This document shows, piece by piece, positions 1-11,129 of a DNA stretch of 64,000 bases; position 1 is the first letter of the stretch, and each line of letters starts with the position of its first letter. The stretch lies in NCBI RefSeq assembly GCF_000471905.2, contig NW_006499799.1:5119123-5183122 (forward strand). Direction: 5' to 3'. Below the pieces are notes generated by a model. That model did not search any database. It was given only the letters and a program-made list of their open reading frames with translations, and was not told where the DNA came from. This stretch comes from Amborella trichopoda (taxonomy: Eukaryota > Streptophyta > Magnoliopsida > Amborellales > Amborellaceae). The position numbers and the translations under genes are program-made.

Positions 1-345
1 GCTGAAGGATAATGTTCTAGTACCTTCCAATAGATCATTTTGTCTGACATATAAATTATAAGGCTAAGATCTCTCACCCCACAAGTCTTTTATGATCAAT
101 ACTCACGATCAAATTTCCATAAGGATGGCTAAACCCTAAAAACCCTAAGTCTATATAATATCTCATTAGGTGTCCTGTCTTTACACCTTAAGATAACTCT
201 CTCTCCTCAAAAAGGTGGCATGCCGCCCTCTCTCTCTCTCTAATCCCTCTCATCTCTCTAGCCTCCCCAAAAGAGTAAAAAAACATTATTGAAAGGAAGA
301 AAAGAGGGTCACGCCCTAAGCATAGAGCCTAGCGGGGCAGGCCCT
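1..345 (+). repeat. Diverged LTR-like promoter segment
   Basis: This stretch runs in the same order of words as 52610-52960 and 62460-62830: GGATAATGTTCTAGTACCTT, AAACCCTAA, a TATA-like TCTATATAAT, a CT-rich stretch, then a CGCCC-containing leader. Similarity is only partial. It is probably an old relative of the LTR-like sequence in the duplicated block. Confidence 0.35.
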
Positions 346-494
346 CTACACGTAGTCTTGTGGCTCAAGATGGTTCCACCTTGCTTTCATCTTTGAAGGG
401 TTTCTATCCAAAGCTTCCCATATTTGTGAGATCTCTTAAAGAACATGATCCTAGAGGAGAAGATTCAGAGTGGGATATATCAAGTCCAGTTGAG
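345..494 (+). other. Unrecognised exon-like segment
   Basis: An open frame encodes the word KGFYPKLPIFVRSLKEHDPR and then GEDSEWDISSPVE. It is followed by GAG/GTAATC, a plausible 5' splice site. Composition is more gene-like than the surroundings. There is no ATG at the open frame start (GTG at 360). I do not recognise the protein. It could be a transcribed leader of the LTR-like sequence before it, or an exon of a host gene cut by the window edge. Confidence 0.25.
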
Positions 495-1540
495 GTAATC
501 TTCTGGTACTTTTTTTTCTTCTTATGCAGTTTGTGTTTCTTATTCCCAAGTAAGTATTATATAATTTTTATTATTAAAATAAAAGAGTTATATTAAGTAG
601 CAGCAAGTGAGAATCCATTTTGTGATTCATCTTTATTTATTTTGAGTTAAATTTGCAATATTTGGACGTCTTTAAGTATAGCCAGTACAAAAATGAAAAT
701 TTTTAAATCTCATATACGGTGCTAGTTAACCACGTCCAACTTTCATTGGTAACAGAGGTGGATATCGTGCTAACTTTTTCTTCTTGTTGTTGTTCTTGGT
801 GAGTTTCAGATCAGAAACTTGAGAGCCAATGGTTTTGTTGTCAAGTGGTAGACCTCTGAAAAAATTATTGTCATGTTTACCGAAAGGTACTCTGCAGAGT
901 ATCGTATTTTTGTGATGTTTGGAGCACTTATATGACCCAAAAAATGAGTTATGTTTCTTAAGCATTTCCTAGTGATATTTTTTGTTATTGAGAGAAGTGT
1001 TTCCCTACAAAATTTCAATGGGAGATCATAGAGGAATTGAGAGTTATGAATTCATCATTAAGGGATGTCAGTTCTGATCTCATAAAAACCAAGAACTGTA
1101 TACTATATTCCGTAAATTTTTCCACTAAGTAAATATTTTTATTTTTGGATAGTATCTGACCATAATTTAACCAAATTAAGTCTACTTTCAAACATAAATA
1201 TTTTAATGGAGAAAATCCTTGCGGTTTGAAATATATGATTATTTGATTGAAGGGTGCTCAAATGTTGTTTTTCGGCAATGAAAATTGTTCGTGTGACGTG
1301 AATGTCATGATTCTCTATCCCTTCTTAGAAGAATGTTTTGTGGCCTACACTGAGTTGTTATATTGTCATTTTGGGTTTATTTTATAACAAAAATTAATTG
1401 AGAGAGAAACTCTATAGATATTAAGAGAAAATATTATTTTATTGGAGAAGGGTCACCTAGACTTTCTATGGTTAGATATATCTTATTGTGATATGAATGT
1501 CACCCATTTATTTCCCTGCTGAAAAATATTAATTGGGATT
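495..1540. other. No supported gene
   Basis: AT-rich sequence. A short frame at 1019-1130 (WEIIEELRVMNSSLRDVSSD) looks helical but has no recognisable family and no confirmed splice partners. Confidence 0.4.
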
Positions 1541-1549
1541 TACACCAAG

Positions 1550-1815
1550 ATACTGAGAGAGAGAGCATGGGTTTTTAGAGAGAAAGAGAGAGATTGGGTT
1601 TATAGAGAGAATGAGTTTTAAAGATAAAAAGAGAGATTCGGTTTTTAGAGAGAGAAAGATAGAGCATAAGTTTTTAGAGAAAGAGAGAGATTGTGTCTTT
1701 AGAGATAATAGGATTTTAGAGAGAGAGAGAGAGAGAGAGAGATTGATTTTTTAGAAAGAGAACGGATTTTTTGAGAGAAAAAGACAGGTTGGGTTTCTCG
1801 AGAAAGGGAATGGGT
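1550..1815 (+). repeat. Purine-rich GAGA minisatellite
   Basis: Degenerate units of the type AGAGAGATTGGGTTTTTAGAG recur about ten times, ending in a pure GA run near 1717-1742. It is a simple-sequence repeat with no coding content. Confidence 0.7.
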
Positions 1816-1919
1816 TTTAAATTTTCTAAAAAATAATTTAGCATCTATGTAATTTACTTCTTTTGGCTTACTAACAAAAAAAGTTTGAAAAGTAAAGATT
1901 TTTTTTTTTTTTTAATCTA

Positions 1920-2075
1920 AATGGGCTGAGCACCTGTGGCCAGCCCGGCCTGTTGGGTACATTTTTAGGCTTTCCAGGACCAATTTGGCCCAGCCTGCTG
2001 GGCACATTTTCAAGCTTTCCGGAGCCAATTTGGCCCTGCCCATTAAGAGATGCTTTGTTTGGTGGTCCGGCCCAG
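1920..2075. repeat. GC-rich duplicated segment
   Basis: Two adjacent copies of a unit of about 50 bp, each with a GCCTG(T/C)TGGG(T/C)AC word and a CAATTTGGCCC word, followed by a third partial one. The GGCCC-rich style resembles the 6590-6910 and 9700-9830 blocks and plant hAT-type MITE interiors. Confidence 0.4.
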
Positions 2076-2185
2076 AGTAAATAGGCTTATAGTATACAAT
2101 CCCTTACAAATTTACTAAAAGTAAATTGTCTTGTAGCATACAATCCCTTAGTAATTTACTAAAAAGTAAATAGTGTTGTCGTATA

Positions 2186-2591
2186 GGGCACGGTTTCTAT
2201 AAGGATGCAACCTTAAACAATCCAATTAAGGCACACCTTAAAATTTTATAATAACAAGTAATTTTGTTATAAAAAATTCTTAATATTATCTTAAAATCTA
2301 TTTTCATACCTAATTATAAAATTTTAAATTTCAAAAATGGTTAAAATCAAGTAGATCTATAAATATATGAAAAATCTTAAAAATAGATGGTCTAGATAAT
2401 GTGTTGCAAGATGCACTATTTCCGAGACTCAAAAACCTTTTTTTTCATATTCATACATCTCAATGTCGAGATGATCAATTAGAGGGTTTTTTCAACATTA
2501 AAACAACATTTCCGATAAATTTTTCAATAGATTTTTGAAGTGCATATGTTATTCTACATTTTAAGGTTGCAACCTTATATAAACTTTTCCC
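2186..2591. mobile_element. MITE (19-bp-terminus family), member 1
   Basis: Left end GGGCACGGTTTCTATAAGG; right end, reverse-complemented, GGGAAAAGTTTATATAAGG. The inside holds the family motif CATCTCAATGTCGAGATG at 2456-2473. The flanking 9-mers do not match well, so the target duplication has decayed or the insertion was into a local repeat. Confidence 0.75.
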
Positions 2592-2849
2592 TATATAGTA
2601 TATGACCCCTAATAATTTAAGTAGGGGTGCATAGGGTCGGTTTTGGTGCATCCCCGTAAGGCCCGATTTTAGAACCTCCACCTTTCAAAATTCAGCTTGA
2701 GGATTGAAGTCGGATTGAAAACATAAGAGAAATATCATCCCACTAACATGAGAAAAGACTAATATGGAATTTGAGACAGAAACAATCATACTATGATTTT
2801 TATATAAATTTGACTATTCATTTCAGTTGTCCTTTTTGAGTATTAATTA

Positions 2850-3046
2850 GAACCTAAGTGTCACGACATCGTGATGTGGCATCTTGCCTTAGAGACCTTT
2901 CCAACCATTCATTTCAATTATTCAAAGATCATCATATGCATATTATTTTTGTAGCTCTAACTTCACATATCAATTGTGAGGCCAATATGATGGCTGATTT
3001 ATTTGTCAAAAAAGCTATAGCTTTCTCAGATTCCACTGTTTAAAAT
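2850..3046 (+). pseudogene. RNase H (RVT_3-like) C-terminal remnant
   Basis: The frame ends HIIFVALTSHINCEANMMAD, then LFVKKAIAFSDS and a stop. The pattern (hydrophobic)-x-H-(I/V)-x-R-x-x-N-x-x-A-D-x-(L/V)-x-(K/R) is the end of the RNase H fold found in plant LINEs and related reverse-transcriptase-derived proteins; here the usual Arg is Cys. It is followed by an AT-rich tail. Only the last 60 residues survive. Confidence 0.45.
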
Positions 3047-3345
3047 TTATTAAGTGTATTTGTTTTTTATTATTAAAAAAAAATCAGATAGGGGGACCTT
3101 CTCTCCCTAGTGAATTATCCAAAAAAAAAAAAATCATAAATCTAGGGTCGAAAGATGTTTCCAGTGATTTAAAATTTGTCTCAGACCCTAAAACCTTTGA
3201 AAATCAAGACTGACATGAGTCGAACAATCTCGCTGAAAACTTCTCAGCTTTACATAAACACATCAAATTGTTTGCATGATAAGGGCACTCCAAATCTAAT
3301 TTAAACAAAGAACCTGCGATCCAAACTTGATCCCACGGTATCACA

Positions 3346-3564
3346 TTAGACTGGAATAATATTGTTTTGGTCCACTGGTAGCTTAGGCGTTGGGATTGAG
3401 TGATTGCTCAAGAGCTGAGAGATGCGCTCTGCAAGACATTTCGTTGCCTCTGGTGAAACCCCATGTTTCCCGATGATCGACTCCAGTATCGTTTCAGCAA
3501 GGCCTTTGTTGTCTATCACTGTGATCCCGTCCTCAGGGGACGATCCGTCGTTGGAGATTCCAAT
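3346..3564 (-). CDS. CHI: CHI exon 4
   Basis: The acceptor CTTTTCAG ends at 3565. The exon encodes [20 protein letters not shown], then [20 protein letters not shown], and a 30-residue tail ending in IIPV and TAA (3348-3346). The last block is the conserved C-terminal helix region of CHI. I see no clear AATAAA just downstream. Confidence 0.94.
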   Translation of the reverse strand: MGISNDGSSPEDGITVIDNKGLAETILESIIGKHGVSPEATKCLAERISQLLSNHSIPTPKLPVDQNNIIPV

Positions 3565-6500
3565 CTGAAAAGAAGCACTATGCTTTTAAATCATCTGTTA
3601 GAAACAAAAGAAGCATATTTGAAAAAAAAACTGGACATCACACACTCAGCTCGGGTTCGGAAAGGGTTGAGGAATCCAAGATTTGATCTGATTCTTCAGT
3701 TTCTTTTTTTATTTATGTTTTATTAACTTCTCTTTTATCAGACAGTGCCAAATCAGGAGAGCGAAATAAGAATTGCTGATCTAACTCAGCTCAGCTGAGG
3801 ACCGACTTTGAGGGCAATTTCCATCTCAAATTACTGTTCCGCACAATAAATCAGGCCTACCCCGGCATCCTCTCTCACCTATGTAGAGGAGAAAGCTTCG
3901 CTAGGCGGAGCCAGAGAAGATTAGCACTAGACGGTTAGAAGCTGAACTACAAGCACCCAAAAACCAGTTATTGTTTTGTTGGAAAGTACTCTGTGCTAAA
4001 CACTGATCTATTTGGATGTCAACAAGGGGTAGTAGAGGATGGTTCTCGAACACTAGATCCATCAAATAGTGTCATACTCTGTACCAACAAATCTGAACTA
4101 TCCTTGACAAAATCAAACCGTCGGGAAGGACGTGGCAAACTATTTGAATTCTTCGAAACTTACATTTTGCATTCTTAGGGGATTCAGCAGAGTTACTCTG
4201 GACTCACCCTATAGGCAAGGCTAGGTTGTCCCGAGTTGTACCTAAAAATTCAAAAAGGAATCTCAAAAATTACAAAAAAAATATGGGAATGGTGTATAAA
4301 TTTTTTGTATATGATTTTGATGCTTTTGGTAAAGATTTGTTAGTATTTCTTTCCATAATCAACCACCCATTTTGATATTTTCATGATTGTGACATCTATC
4401 TACAAAAATAAATAGTTTCTTTGTAGACAATTTCATTCTTTTAAAATGCCCAAACATAAATCAGTTTTTTTTAAATCCATTATTCTACCGCTTGCGTAAG
4501 CTTATTCATGCATTTTAAAGTCATTTTTGGTTTGGATTTACTTGTACTACTTTTTTATTTTATTTTTCACATTTTTATATTTCTTACATTTTTCTGGGGC
4601 TTACTGTCCGTACAGGCTTGAGTATCGCCGTAACACTGCATTTTTTATACCGCGTATAATCCATTGTTCACATGCATAAGGAGTAAAATATGTTTTCCGC
4701 TTAAGCATTTAAAAGAATATAATTATTGGAATCTGATAAGAAAAAGGAGAGCACCCAATAATAGAAAATAAAGAAAAGCAAAAAAACGGCACATTTCAAA
4801 AGCATTTTCATCCTTCCACTTTCATATATGGGAAATTAATAGTCCAGCACCCAATAAATCATAGGGGAAATCTAATTTTCTGTGGAAATGCATAAGTCAT
4901 ATTTGATTCACAGTAAACAATAGCCAAAAAATAATAATTGAGCTCTTAAGGCCCTGGATTTATTGTCATTCAAATGGGTGATTCAGAGGGAAAGTTCTTG
5001 TGAGCTTTTATTGAGCTCCAAGTCAAATTTTATTTCATGGTAAGTCGTTGGGATAAAGTAATGCCTTACGGTTTTGGAGTGATCTTCCATGCATGGCATC
5101 TGGTCAGCCGAACTACCTATATACATCTCTTTGTTACCCTCGAAAACTCACCTGCATCTGATGGTCACTTTTTTATTTTGGGATGCAGTTTCTATAAGGC
5201 CTAAGCATTACGAACAAAAAAAAAAAAAAACCCTCACCTTATTTTGGAATGTAATTTCTATAAGGCCTAGGCATTAAATACCGTAATTATTTTTATGGCT
5301 TAAGATCCTAATTTTCTTTCACAACCACAATGGTCAAGGTCGAGATGATCGATTTAGAATTTTTTTGATACGAAACTATAATTTTGGATGAGTTTTGAGA
5401 TAAGGCCTTACTTTTTCTTTAAAGCATTGGCCTTGTTTTAAACTTTTTCTTGCCAATTTTACTTTAAAAACAGGGGGAGACGGGGGGAGGGCGGAGGAAG
5501 AGCTCGCATCGCATTTCTATCTACATCATCTTTTGTTTCATAAAAAAAAAAAAATAGTAAACATATAAAGAAATAAAAATAAAAAATAAACACCAAAAAT
5601 GCTAAAACACCAGCAAATTTCAATAGAAAGCCACATAAAATTTAAGTATCTTTTATTGGGTAGGTATAGGGAAGGGTGGTTACCGTTAATGAGCCTGAGG
5701 TGGAGTAAGTGAAGAGGATGGAGGAAGAGGGAGGGAAGTTAAGGCCCTTGAAGACTTCTTTGAATTTGTCAACGGCCGCGGCCTCTTCTTCCCCAAATAT
5801 TCCGGCCACTTTCAAGCCTGCAACAGAATTCTCTGCCACCTTTTCTGAATATTGCTCACCGGTCAAGGGTAATATAGTTGTAATCCTTGTAAATTTTTCG
5901 AATGGACCTACACATATATAGATTGTATACCGTAAGACTACTATGTACACCACAGTGACAAATTAGGCAATTTTACAAAACTTTAATTGTATCTTTCTTT
6001 AATTTTGAGTTCATGTACCCCACAAATATTATCATTTCGCTGCTACGGATAATTATGACCATCTTTATATCAAGATAAATAATAAATTGTTAGATTAGGT
6101 ATCTTCTTGTAAGACAAATTGCAACTCATTCGTATGGATTGTTAATTCTTGTACTATAGAAGTCATTATATATAGGATGAGGATTCTCTATGGCCTAGGC
6201 TTTATGAAAACAAAAGAAAGCCTCACCTCAAATCCTTGTCCAAAAAGAACTTTCAGCAACGAAAATTTTCAGCTCTAAAATAAATTTCCAACACCGACAA
6301 TGAAATTCAAAACTCTAAAAATGGTACAGATCTTACGGGAATACTTATTTAATGTTCTTTAAGTCCCAACAAAATAACAACCTAATAAGCCCTATTGTAA
6401 TTTTATTTTATTTTATTTATTGCCTAAGATTTTTCTAGATCCCTGATTAAGACCAATTCAAACCCGCTTTTGATCACTAATCTAGCAATCCGAAATGGGT

Positions 6501-7463
6501 TAGTAGGTGAACGATATACCCCACCGATTAGGGTTTTAAAAATTTGTTGACATTATTGTTGGGGTGGTAATGTGCTGAACCTAGGACAGATTGTGCCAAC
6601 TATGAGTCCATATAGAGCTAGCCCAAGCCCAAGCCCAAGCCCAAGCCCAGCCTTACCCAGTGTTGGCTGAAGATGCCTAGTATTGGCCTTGTCGCGGCCA
6701 GGCTTGGCCAAGCATGGTAGAAGTAGACAGAAGAAAGTTAAAATAAGGAGAAAAAAGGGTTGGTCAGGCCAAACGGCAACCGTATTGTCGCGGCCCTGGC
6801 CCAGGCTCGACTGACCTTGTCCTTTTGCCATATTGGCTCAGGCCACATTTTATGCCAAGGCCCTAGTTTTGTCGGGCCAGTCTGATTGGGCCAGGCCAAC
6901 GAGCACAATGCTATACGATCCCTTTGCAAAATGCATCCCCTGCACTTTAAGAAAAAGTGGACTGATATTTTGTATGGAACAATATTTTAAAAAATGCTAA
7001 TTCAAATAGGAACAGGTGGATTGGTAATTTTGTTATGGACAACCCCAAAATCATCCGATTCTTCTGGTTTTTGAAGCGGGACTTGTTGCTGACTAGGCCG
7101 ATATCACGTTTTAAAATGCTGCTATAGAGATACTACTGCCCGGTAGTCAGCATCAGCAATAGCCATTGCCATTGTAGATCAAGAAAGAGTATGAGAGGAC
7201 CCGCCGGGGCAAGAAATTACTGCCTAGCAAGCCTCACTACTCTCAATAATTCTACATGATTTTAGTGGGCGATGCTGACCAGATGATTATTGTTTACACA
7301 TCGGTTTTAGGAATAGAAAAAGTTAGGATTACGATATTAACCCCTAAATATTCCAAAACTATACAAAAATACCAGTTACTTTTCGTACAAGTCAAAACCA
7401 TTCTTCTCCATCAAATTTCAAATCATATAGTTATAAATGCACTTAATACTAAACTCAAAAGCC

Positions 7464-7498
<35 letters not shown>

Positions 7499-8590
7499 CT
7501 AAGTTTAAGTCGTCCGATTGGATATCGGTTAGAATTAATCGTGACTTTTTTATACTAAAGATAAATAATGTCATAATATACAATTTCCTAAATATAAAAT
7601 GATAAACCATACAATGTTCCTCACGATCACAAGAGAAATGACAAATGTAGATTAACAATGATCGGATCCTTAATCCGGTGACTATCTCACTACTTCATCC
7701 CTCTCCAATCCGATAACTCATGACCACATGTAGTTTCTCAAGGATATATAAAGTTGATTATATTCTACAAAATTATTCATTTTAATGCGTAGACATCATG
7801 ATCATCTTTAGCCTTCTATGCTAATCGTGTATCACATAGTTTGAGAAATTTTATTTTGATTTTTGCGCCGAATTACTCACACCATCCAATAAATGATAAA
7901 TAGTCCTTGTGACCTTTTGGCATACATTTGGTAGTGGATAAAGTTTTTGTGACATACATTTGATAACATCGGAGTAAAATTGGTCGGAATTTGCAAGTTC
8001 CGCTGCCGATTTTCCCTTCCATTTGAGAGCAAGATGGGGAATTGCATCAGTTTCCAAGTACACACCAATCGCAGTAAACTTGATGAATTTTCCCTGTATC
8101 TCCAACCCCCTCACCCCTTCATCATCAACAGAAAACACAGCTAATCTTTAAACAGCCAGAACAAAATAATCAAAAGGCATTGCAGATCCATTATCAACCC
8201 TAAATTGTACAAGATCAAAAGCAGCTGCAACTCAAACAACGACCTATTTTATGATTTCCGGCTCAGTTCACTCCAGCCCCGCAGAACACGGAGCCGGGAA
8301 CATCTCCCAATTCAGGGGTATGTTCAATTGATTAAAATGTAAATAATTAATAACCAATTCAATCCTTGGTCAGTTAATTATAGACTCGGCGAGTCGACCC
8401 AGACTCGCCAATCCTCTCTGGTCTATCTTAGACAAAGTGATTGTACATAAACAAGAGGGCAAGATATCAAGCCAAAACACAAACCTGCAGCGGCGAGAAA
8501 GAGAGATTGTGAGGAACCTGGTGGTTTCACGGCCGGCGGAAATGAGTAACCTTCAACCCGCAATTCGGAGACGGGGGACACAGTCGCCAT
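3346..8590 (-). CDS. CHI: Chalcone--flavanone isomerase (CHI), four exons
   Basis: Joined exons 8590-8485, 8116-7958, 5907-5684 and 3564-3346 give a 235-residue protein, a normal length for CHI. Every intron is GT-AG and the phases fit (106, 159, 224, 219 nt). The enzyme closes the C ring of chalcones to (2S)-flavanones in the cytosol, the second committed step of flavonoid synthesis. Hallmarks seen: [33 protein letters not shown] and [11 protein letters not shown]. Active-site residues correspond to Arg38, Thr50, Tyr108 and Asn115, a constant +2 offset from the classical numbering 36/48/106/113. Ser192-Ile193 occupy positions 190/191, as in many type I enzymes. The start is the first ATG after a TATA box and matches family N-termini. 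Oddities: FLAAAG where FLGGAG is usual, and VIKCPFEKF where VTGPFEKF is usual. Introns 2 and 3 (about 2 kb each) have collected repeats. No stop or frameshift was found, so the gene is probably functional. Confidence 0.96.
3565..5683 (-). other. CHI intron 3, with MITE remnant
   Basis: A 2.1 kb intron with no supported gene inside. At 5181-5440 it contains degenerate sequence related to the 19-bp-terminus MITE family of this window: GGATGCAGTTTCTATAAGG at 5181, a second similar terminus near 5239, and a half copy of the internal GTCGAGATGATC motif near 5338. The rest shows only AT-rich sequence. Confidence 0.7.
5684..5907 (-). CDS. CHI: CHI exon 3
   Basis: The acceptor TATGTGTAG ends at 5908. 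The exon encodes [20 protein letters not shown] through [18 protein letters not shown] and ends exactly on a codon boundary before the donor GTAACC at 5683. It carries the catalytic Tyr and Asn. Confidence 0.94.
5908..7957 (-). other. CHI intron 2, with repeat debris
   Basis: A 2.05 kb intron. It contains a GC-rich block at 6590-6910 with an (AGCCCA)n run near 6618-6650 and many GGCC words, resembling the inside of plant hAT-type MITEs. A run of about 30 A residues lies at 7467-7496. I see no coding sequence. Confidence 0.65.
7958..8116 (-). CDS. CHI: CHI exon 2
   Basis: The acceptor ...GATGAAG ends at 8117. The exon completes Gly36 and runs [11 protein letters not shown] to SDVIK. Its donor is GTATGT, starting at 7957. 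It carries the active-site Arg and Thr and the WKGK motif. Reading continues past the donor without a stop for some 30 codons, but only splicing at GTATGT joins in frame to exon 3. Confidence 0.93.
8117..8484 (-). other. CHI intron 1
   Basis: A 368 bp AT-rich intron between the conserved exon 1 and exon 2 blocks, bounded by GT and AG. Nothing else is visible in it. Confidence 0.85.
8485..8590 (-). CDS. CHI: CHI exon 1
   Basis: The exon opens with ATG at 8590-8588 and encodes [19 protein letters not shown], then [15 protein letters not shown], plus the first base of a Gly codon. It ends CTGCAG followed by the donor GTTTGT at 8484. The VEGYSFPP...KPPGS block is the conserved CHI N-terminus. 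Confidence 0.93.
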
Positions 8591-8658
8591 TTCTTGCCTA
8601 TCAAAGCTTTTGTAACTCTTATGTCAATGTTCAATGAAAAGGCCACTGAGAGCGCTGA

Positions 8659-8671
8659 GCTATTTTATAGT
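8659..8671 (-). promoter_or_regulatory. CHI TATA box
   Basis: On the minus strand the sequence CTATAAAATAGC lies about 75 bp upstream of the CHI ATG. This would give a short 5' UTR of roughly 40-50 nt. It is the only good TATA match immediately upstream. Confidence 0.7.
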
Positions 8672-8856
8672 GTTTCTAGGACACCTTCTCCTCTTCTTTA
8701 ATGAAGCCCTCTCTGGTTGAGAAAATCCAGAAAGTCAGGCTTATGTGGGGGTGTTTTGGGCAATTGAGGCATTAACCATGGGCATTTTGACGGTTAGGTA
8801 GCGACCTCGTGAGAAAGGGGTAGGCAACGTGGTGCCATTGAAGCTTAGGTGACTAA

Positions 8857-9570
8857 AATGGGGAAAATTACAAAAATCTTCCAAGAACACACTATTCGTT
8901 CAACTTACCCTACTCAAATTTTGTCTCACACTTTTTTCCTCTCAATAATTTTTTTGCAAAAACCCCCCAAAGCTAAGAGTTGTAATTTTTTAGACAAAAA
9001 TATCCTTGTCGTACAATAAAAATTCAATTGGCGGTCTTAAGTTGTTTATTGCCTGAGCAAAGAACAACAACACCGAACTGCTTTGAAATGACTGTCGGAT
9101 TGCAATAGCCACTGCCGGAGCAAGATCAAACAATGCCGGAGCGCGCTGCCACACCGCCGAAGCGATGTGCTCCAAAAGAGTATTTGTCAGAGCGCATGTA
9201 GATATCGTCGAAGCACAGAATGTATCGCGGAAGCAACGTACTAAACCTCCGGATCGAAGTGGCTTATTGTCGAAGGTGCTGATCTGACTGCCGGAGGGCT
9301 CTGGCCCCAAAAGCTTGTGTGCCGAAGCGTGTTTCTATAGTGCCAGAACGCGTGGAAAAACTTCGGATGCGTAGAGAAGGGGTATGAAGACAAAAAGGTA
9401 TTTTAGACCTTTTTTTACTTTTGTTTTTGGGTTGGGGGGTTTTTGGGAAGATAATTTGTGGAAGGGAAAAAGATGAGAGAGAAAAGTCAGATAGGGATAA
9501 GTTGAGTGAATAAAATATAGGAAGAGGGAAGGGGGGGGGGGGGTGGTTTGTAATTTTCCATACTAAACAT
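8857..9570. mobile_element. Possible TIR-bounded MITE with GC-rich core
   Basis: GGGGAAAATTACAAA on the left mirrors TTTGTAATTTTCC on the right. Between them is a core with repeated GCCGGAGC / GCCGAAGC words (9110-9340) and a G run at 9530-9543. The target duplication is not clear. Open frames here on the minus strand are compositional, not genes. Confidence 0.4.
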
Positions 9571-9595
9571 TGCCTGAATGACAAGTACGGTCGAG

Positions 9596-9830
9596 GTCGA
9601 GGTTAGGGTCAGGGTCAGGGTCAGGGTCAAGGTCAGGGTCAGGTAGGAGCCCAACAGAGGTGTGGTTGGGCTGAAATTTTTTTTTTTTTTTTATTGGTTC
9701 TAGTGAGCTTGACATGGCCTAGCTTAGAAACTGCTATGGTTGGGACTGGGCAAGGGCCCCATTGACCCGGTGTGGGCCGGCATTGGCCATAGGCTCGCCT
9801 GGCGCTTTGCCATTCTACTCGCCCATCCTC
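9596..9830 (+). repeat. (GGGTCA)n hexamer and GGCC-rich block
   Basis: About seven imperfect GGGTCA hexamers at 9603-9645 are followed by a T run and GGCC-rich sequence at 9700-9830. This matches the style of plant hAT-type MITEs. Confidence 0.45.
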
Positions 9831-10433
9831 TCCCTCTCCTTTGGCAGGATGTTTATTTACTTCTACGTAGAAATGAGGCGCGCTTCTTAAAATATATATT
9901 TTTTTAGATGGATTTTAAGGAAATATAATCTCTAACATGGAGATTATAAATATCAAAAAATAAATAAATTTTAAAATTTTGAAATAATAACTCTATTAAG
10001 AACTTTTTATATGGATCACCTATTTGCATCCATCTTTATCCTTTAGAACTGCATATTGTAGAAATGGGATCAAGCCCACATGAAACAATTTTCGTTTACT
10101 TAAATTTTAGGGACCACTTAACGATCACCAGATCATTTTTTAAAAAAAAAAAATTTGAATTGTTACAAATTTGGATATGACCATCAAAGAACACGATAAC
10201 TTATGTTTAAAATTAACTTTAGGTTGGATACATGGTCCAAGAGTTTATTACCTCAAAAAATTAAATGCAAAGTACAATTAGATTAAAATTTAACTGAGGG
10301 AGCGAATGGAAGAAATGCCAAAAGTTAGGTTTTGGGTCCGATTAATTTCACTTACACTAGATTAATGATACGAATAACTCTTAAGGTCGTACTATCCAAG
10401 CTTTAGGCCTTGGTTTCCATTCCCATTGACGCA
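9831..10433. other. No supported feature
   Basis: AT-rich sequence with no open frame of interest. A T/A homopolymer sits at 10139-10153. Confidence 0.5.
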
Positions 10434-10567
10434 TTCAAAAAACCACTAATCATTTCTAAAATGGGTAGGAGCGTATATTACCCATTCTTCTGTTAAAAAA
10501 TTCAAAAAACCACTAATCATTTCTAAAATGGGTAGGAGCGTATATTACCCATTCTTCTGTTAAAAAA
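10434..10567. repeat. Perfect 67-bp tandem duplication
   Basis: The unit starting TTCAAAAAACCACTAATC at 10434 is repeated without a difference at 10501. Each unit contains the inverted pair AATGGGTA ... TACCCATT, which could fold into a hairpin. Confidence 0.9.
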
Positions 10568-11129
10568 AAAAATGTGTTTTTAAAATATTTACAAAAAAAA
10601 GGGCCTAATTTTTATTTTTTTTTCTTTCCCTATTTGAACCCCCTTAAAAGGTGTTTTAAAAGGAAACAAATGAATTAAGAAGAACAAGGAAGAGTAAGGT
10701 GAAGTCATTCTCTCTTTACAAGTATCTCTATTAATTTTCTTTAAGTTGTTGTACATAAGAAAGGGTTTGGAAAGGCTTAGGTACTTTTTTTTTAAAATAA
10801 GTGTGCTGGCAACCCCATTTTGAAATTGGTAAATACTGTGATATTTCTGAACCTTTAGGACCACACTATTCCAGCAAACCCCCAAATCATAGACCATCAT
10901 AGTTCGTGATTCCTAACCTGTGATCTAGAATCCTACATGACCATTATTTTAGTAATAAATCAAATAAAATTGCAAAACCACTTATTTTTACTTGATTTTT
11001 TTCAAGCAATATCACAAAAATACGTGAATCATCCCAAAATAAAAACTGTTAATTTTGGTCAAATTTACCTGGCCCCTTTGACCCCCAAAATTGAATTTCA
11101 ACTGGCAGATTTGGTTGTTTTTAAAAAGG
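10568..11129. other. No supported feature
   Basis: AT-rich sequence between the tandem duplication and the gypsy 5' LTR. The first 0.9 kb of the LTR, as judged from the 3' copy, cannot be recognised here. Confidence 0.5.

Noticed and set aside
3463..3726. 87-codon plus-strand frame
   Set aside because: It is the antisense of CHI exon 4; the minus strand carries the conserved protein.
7851..7957. Continuation of the CHI exon 2 frame ([14 protein letters not shown]...)
   Set aside because: The GTATGT donor at 7957 and the in-frame join to exon 3 show that this is intron; no CHI has this extension.
8990..9584. Two 106-codon minus-strand frames near the CHI promoter
   Set aside because: Compositional frames over GC-rich and CT-rich repeats; no conserved motif and no splice context.
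9603..9645. (GGGTCA)n next to GGTTAGGG, suggestive of an interstitial telomere repeat
   Set aside because: Plant telomere repeat is TTTAGGG; this is a different hexamer in a MITE-like block.
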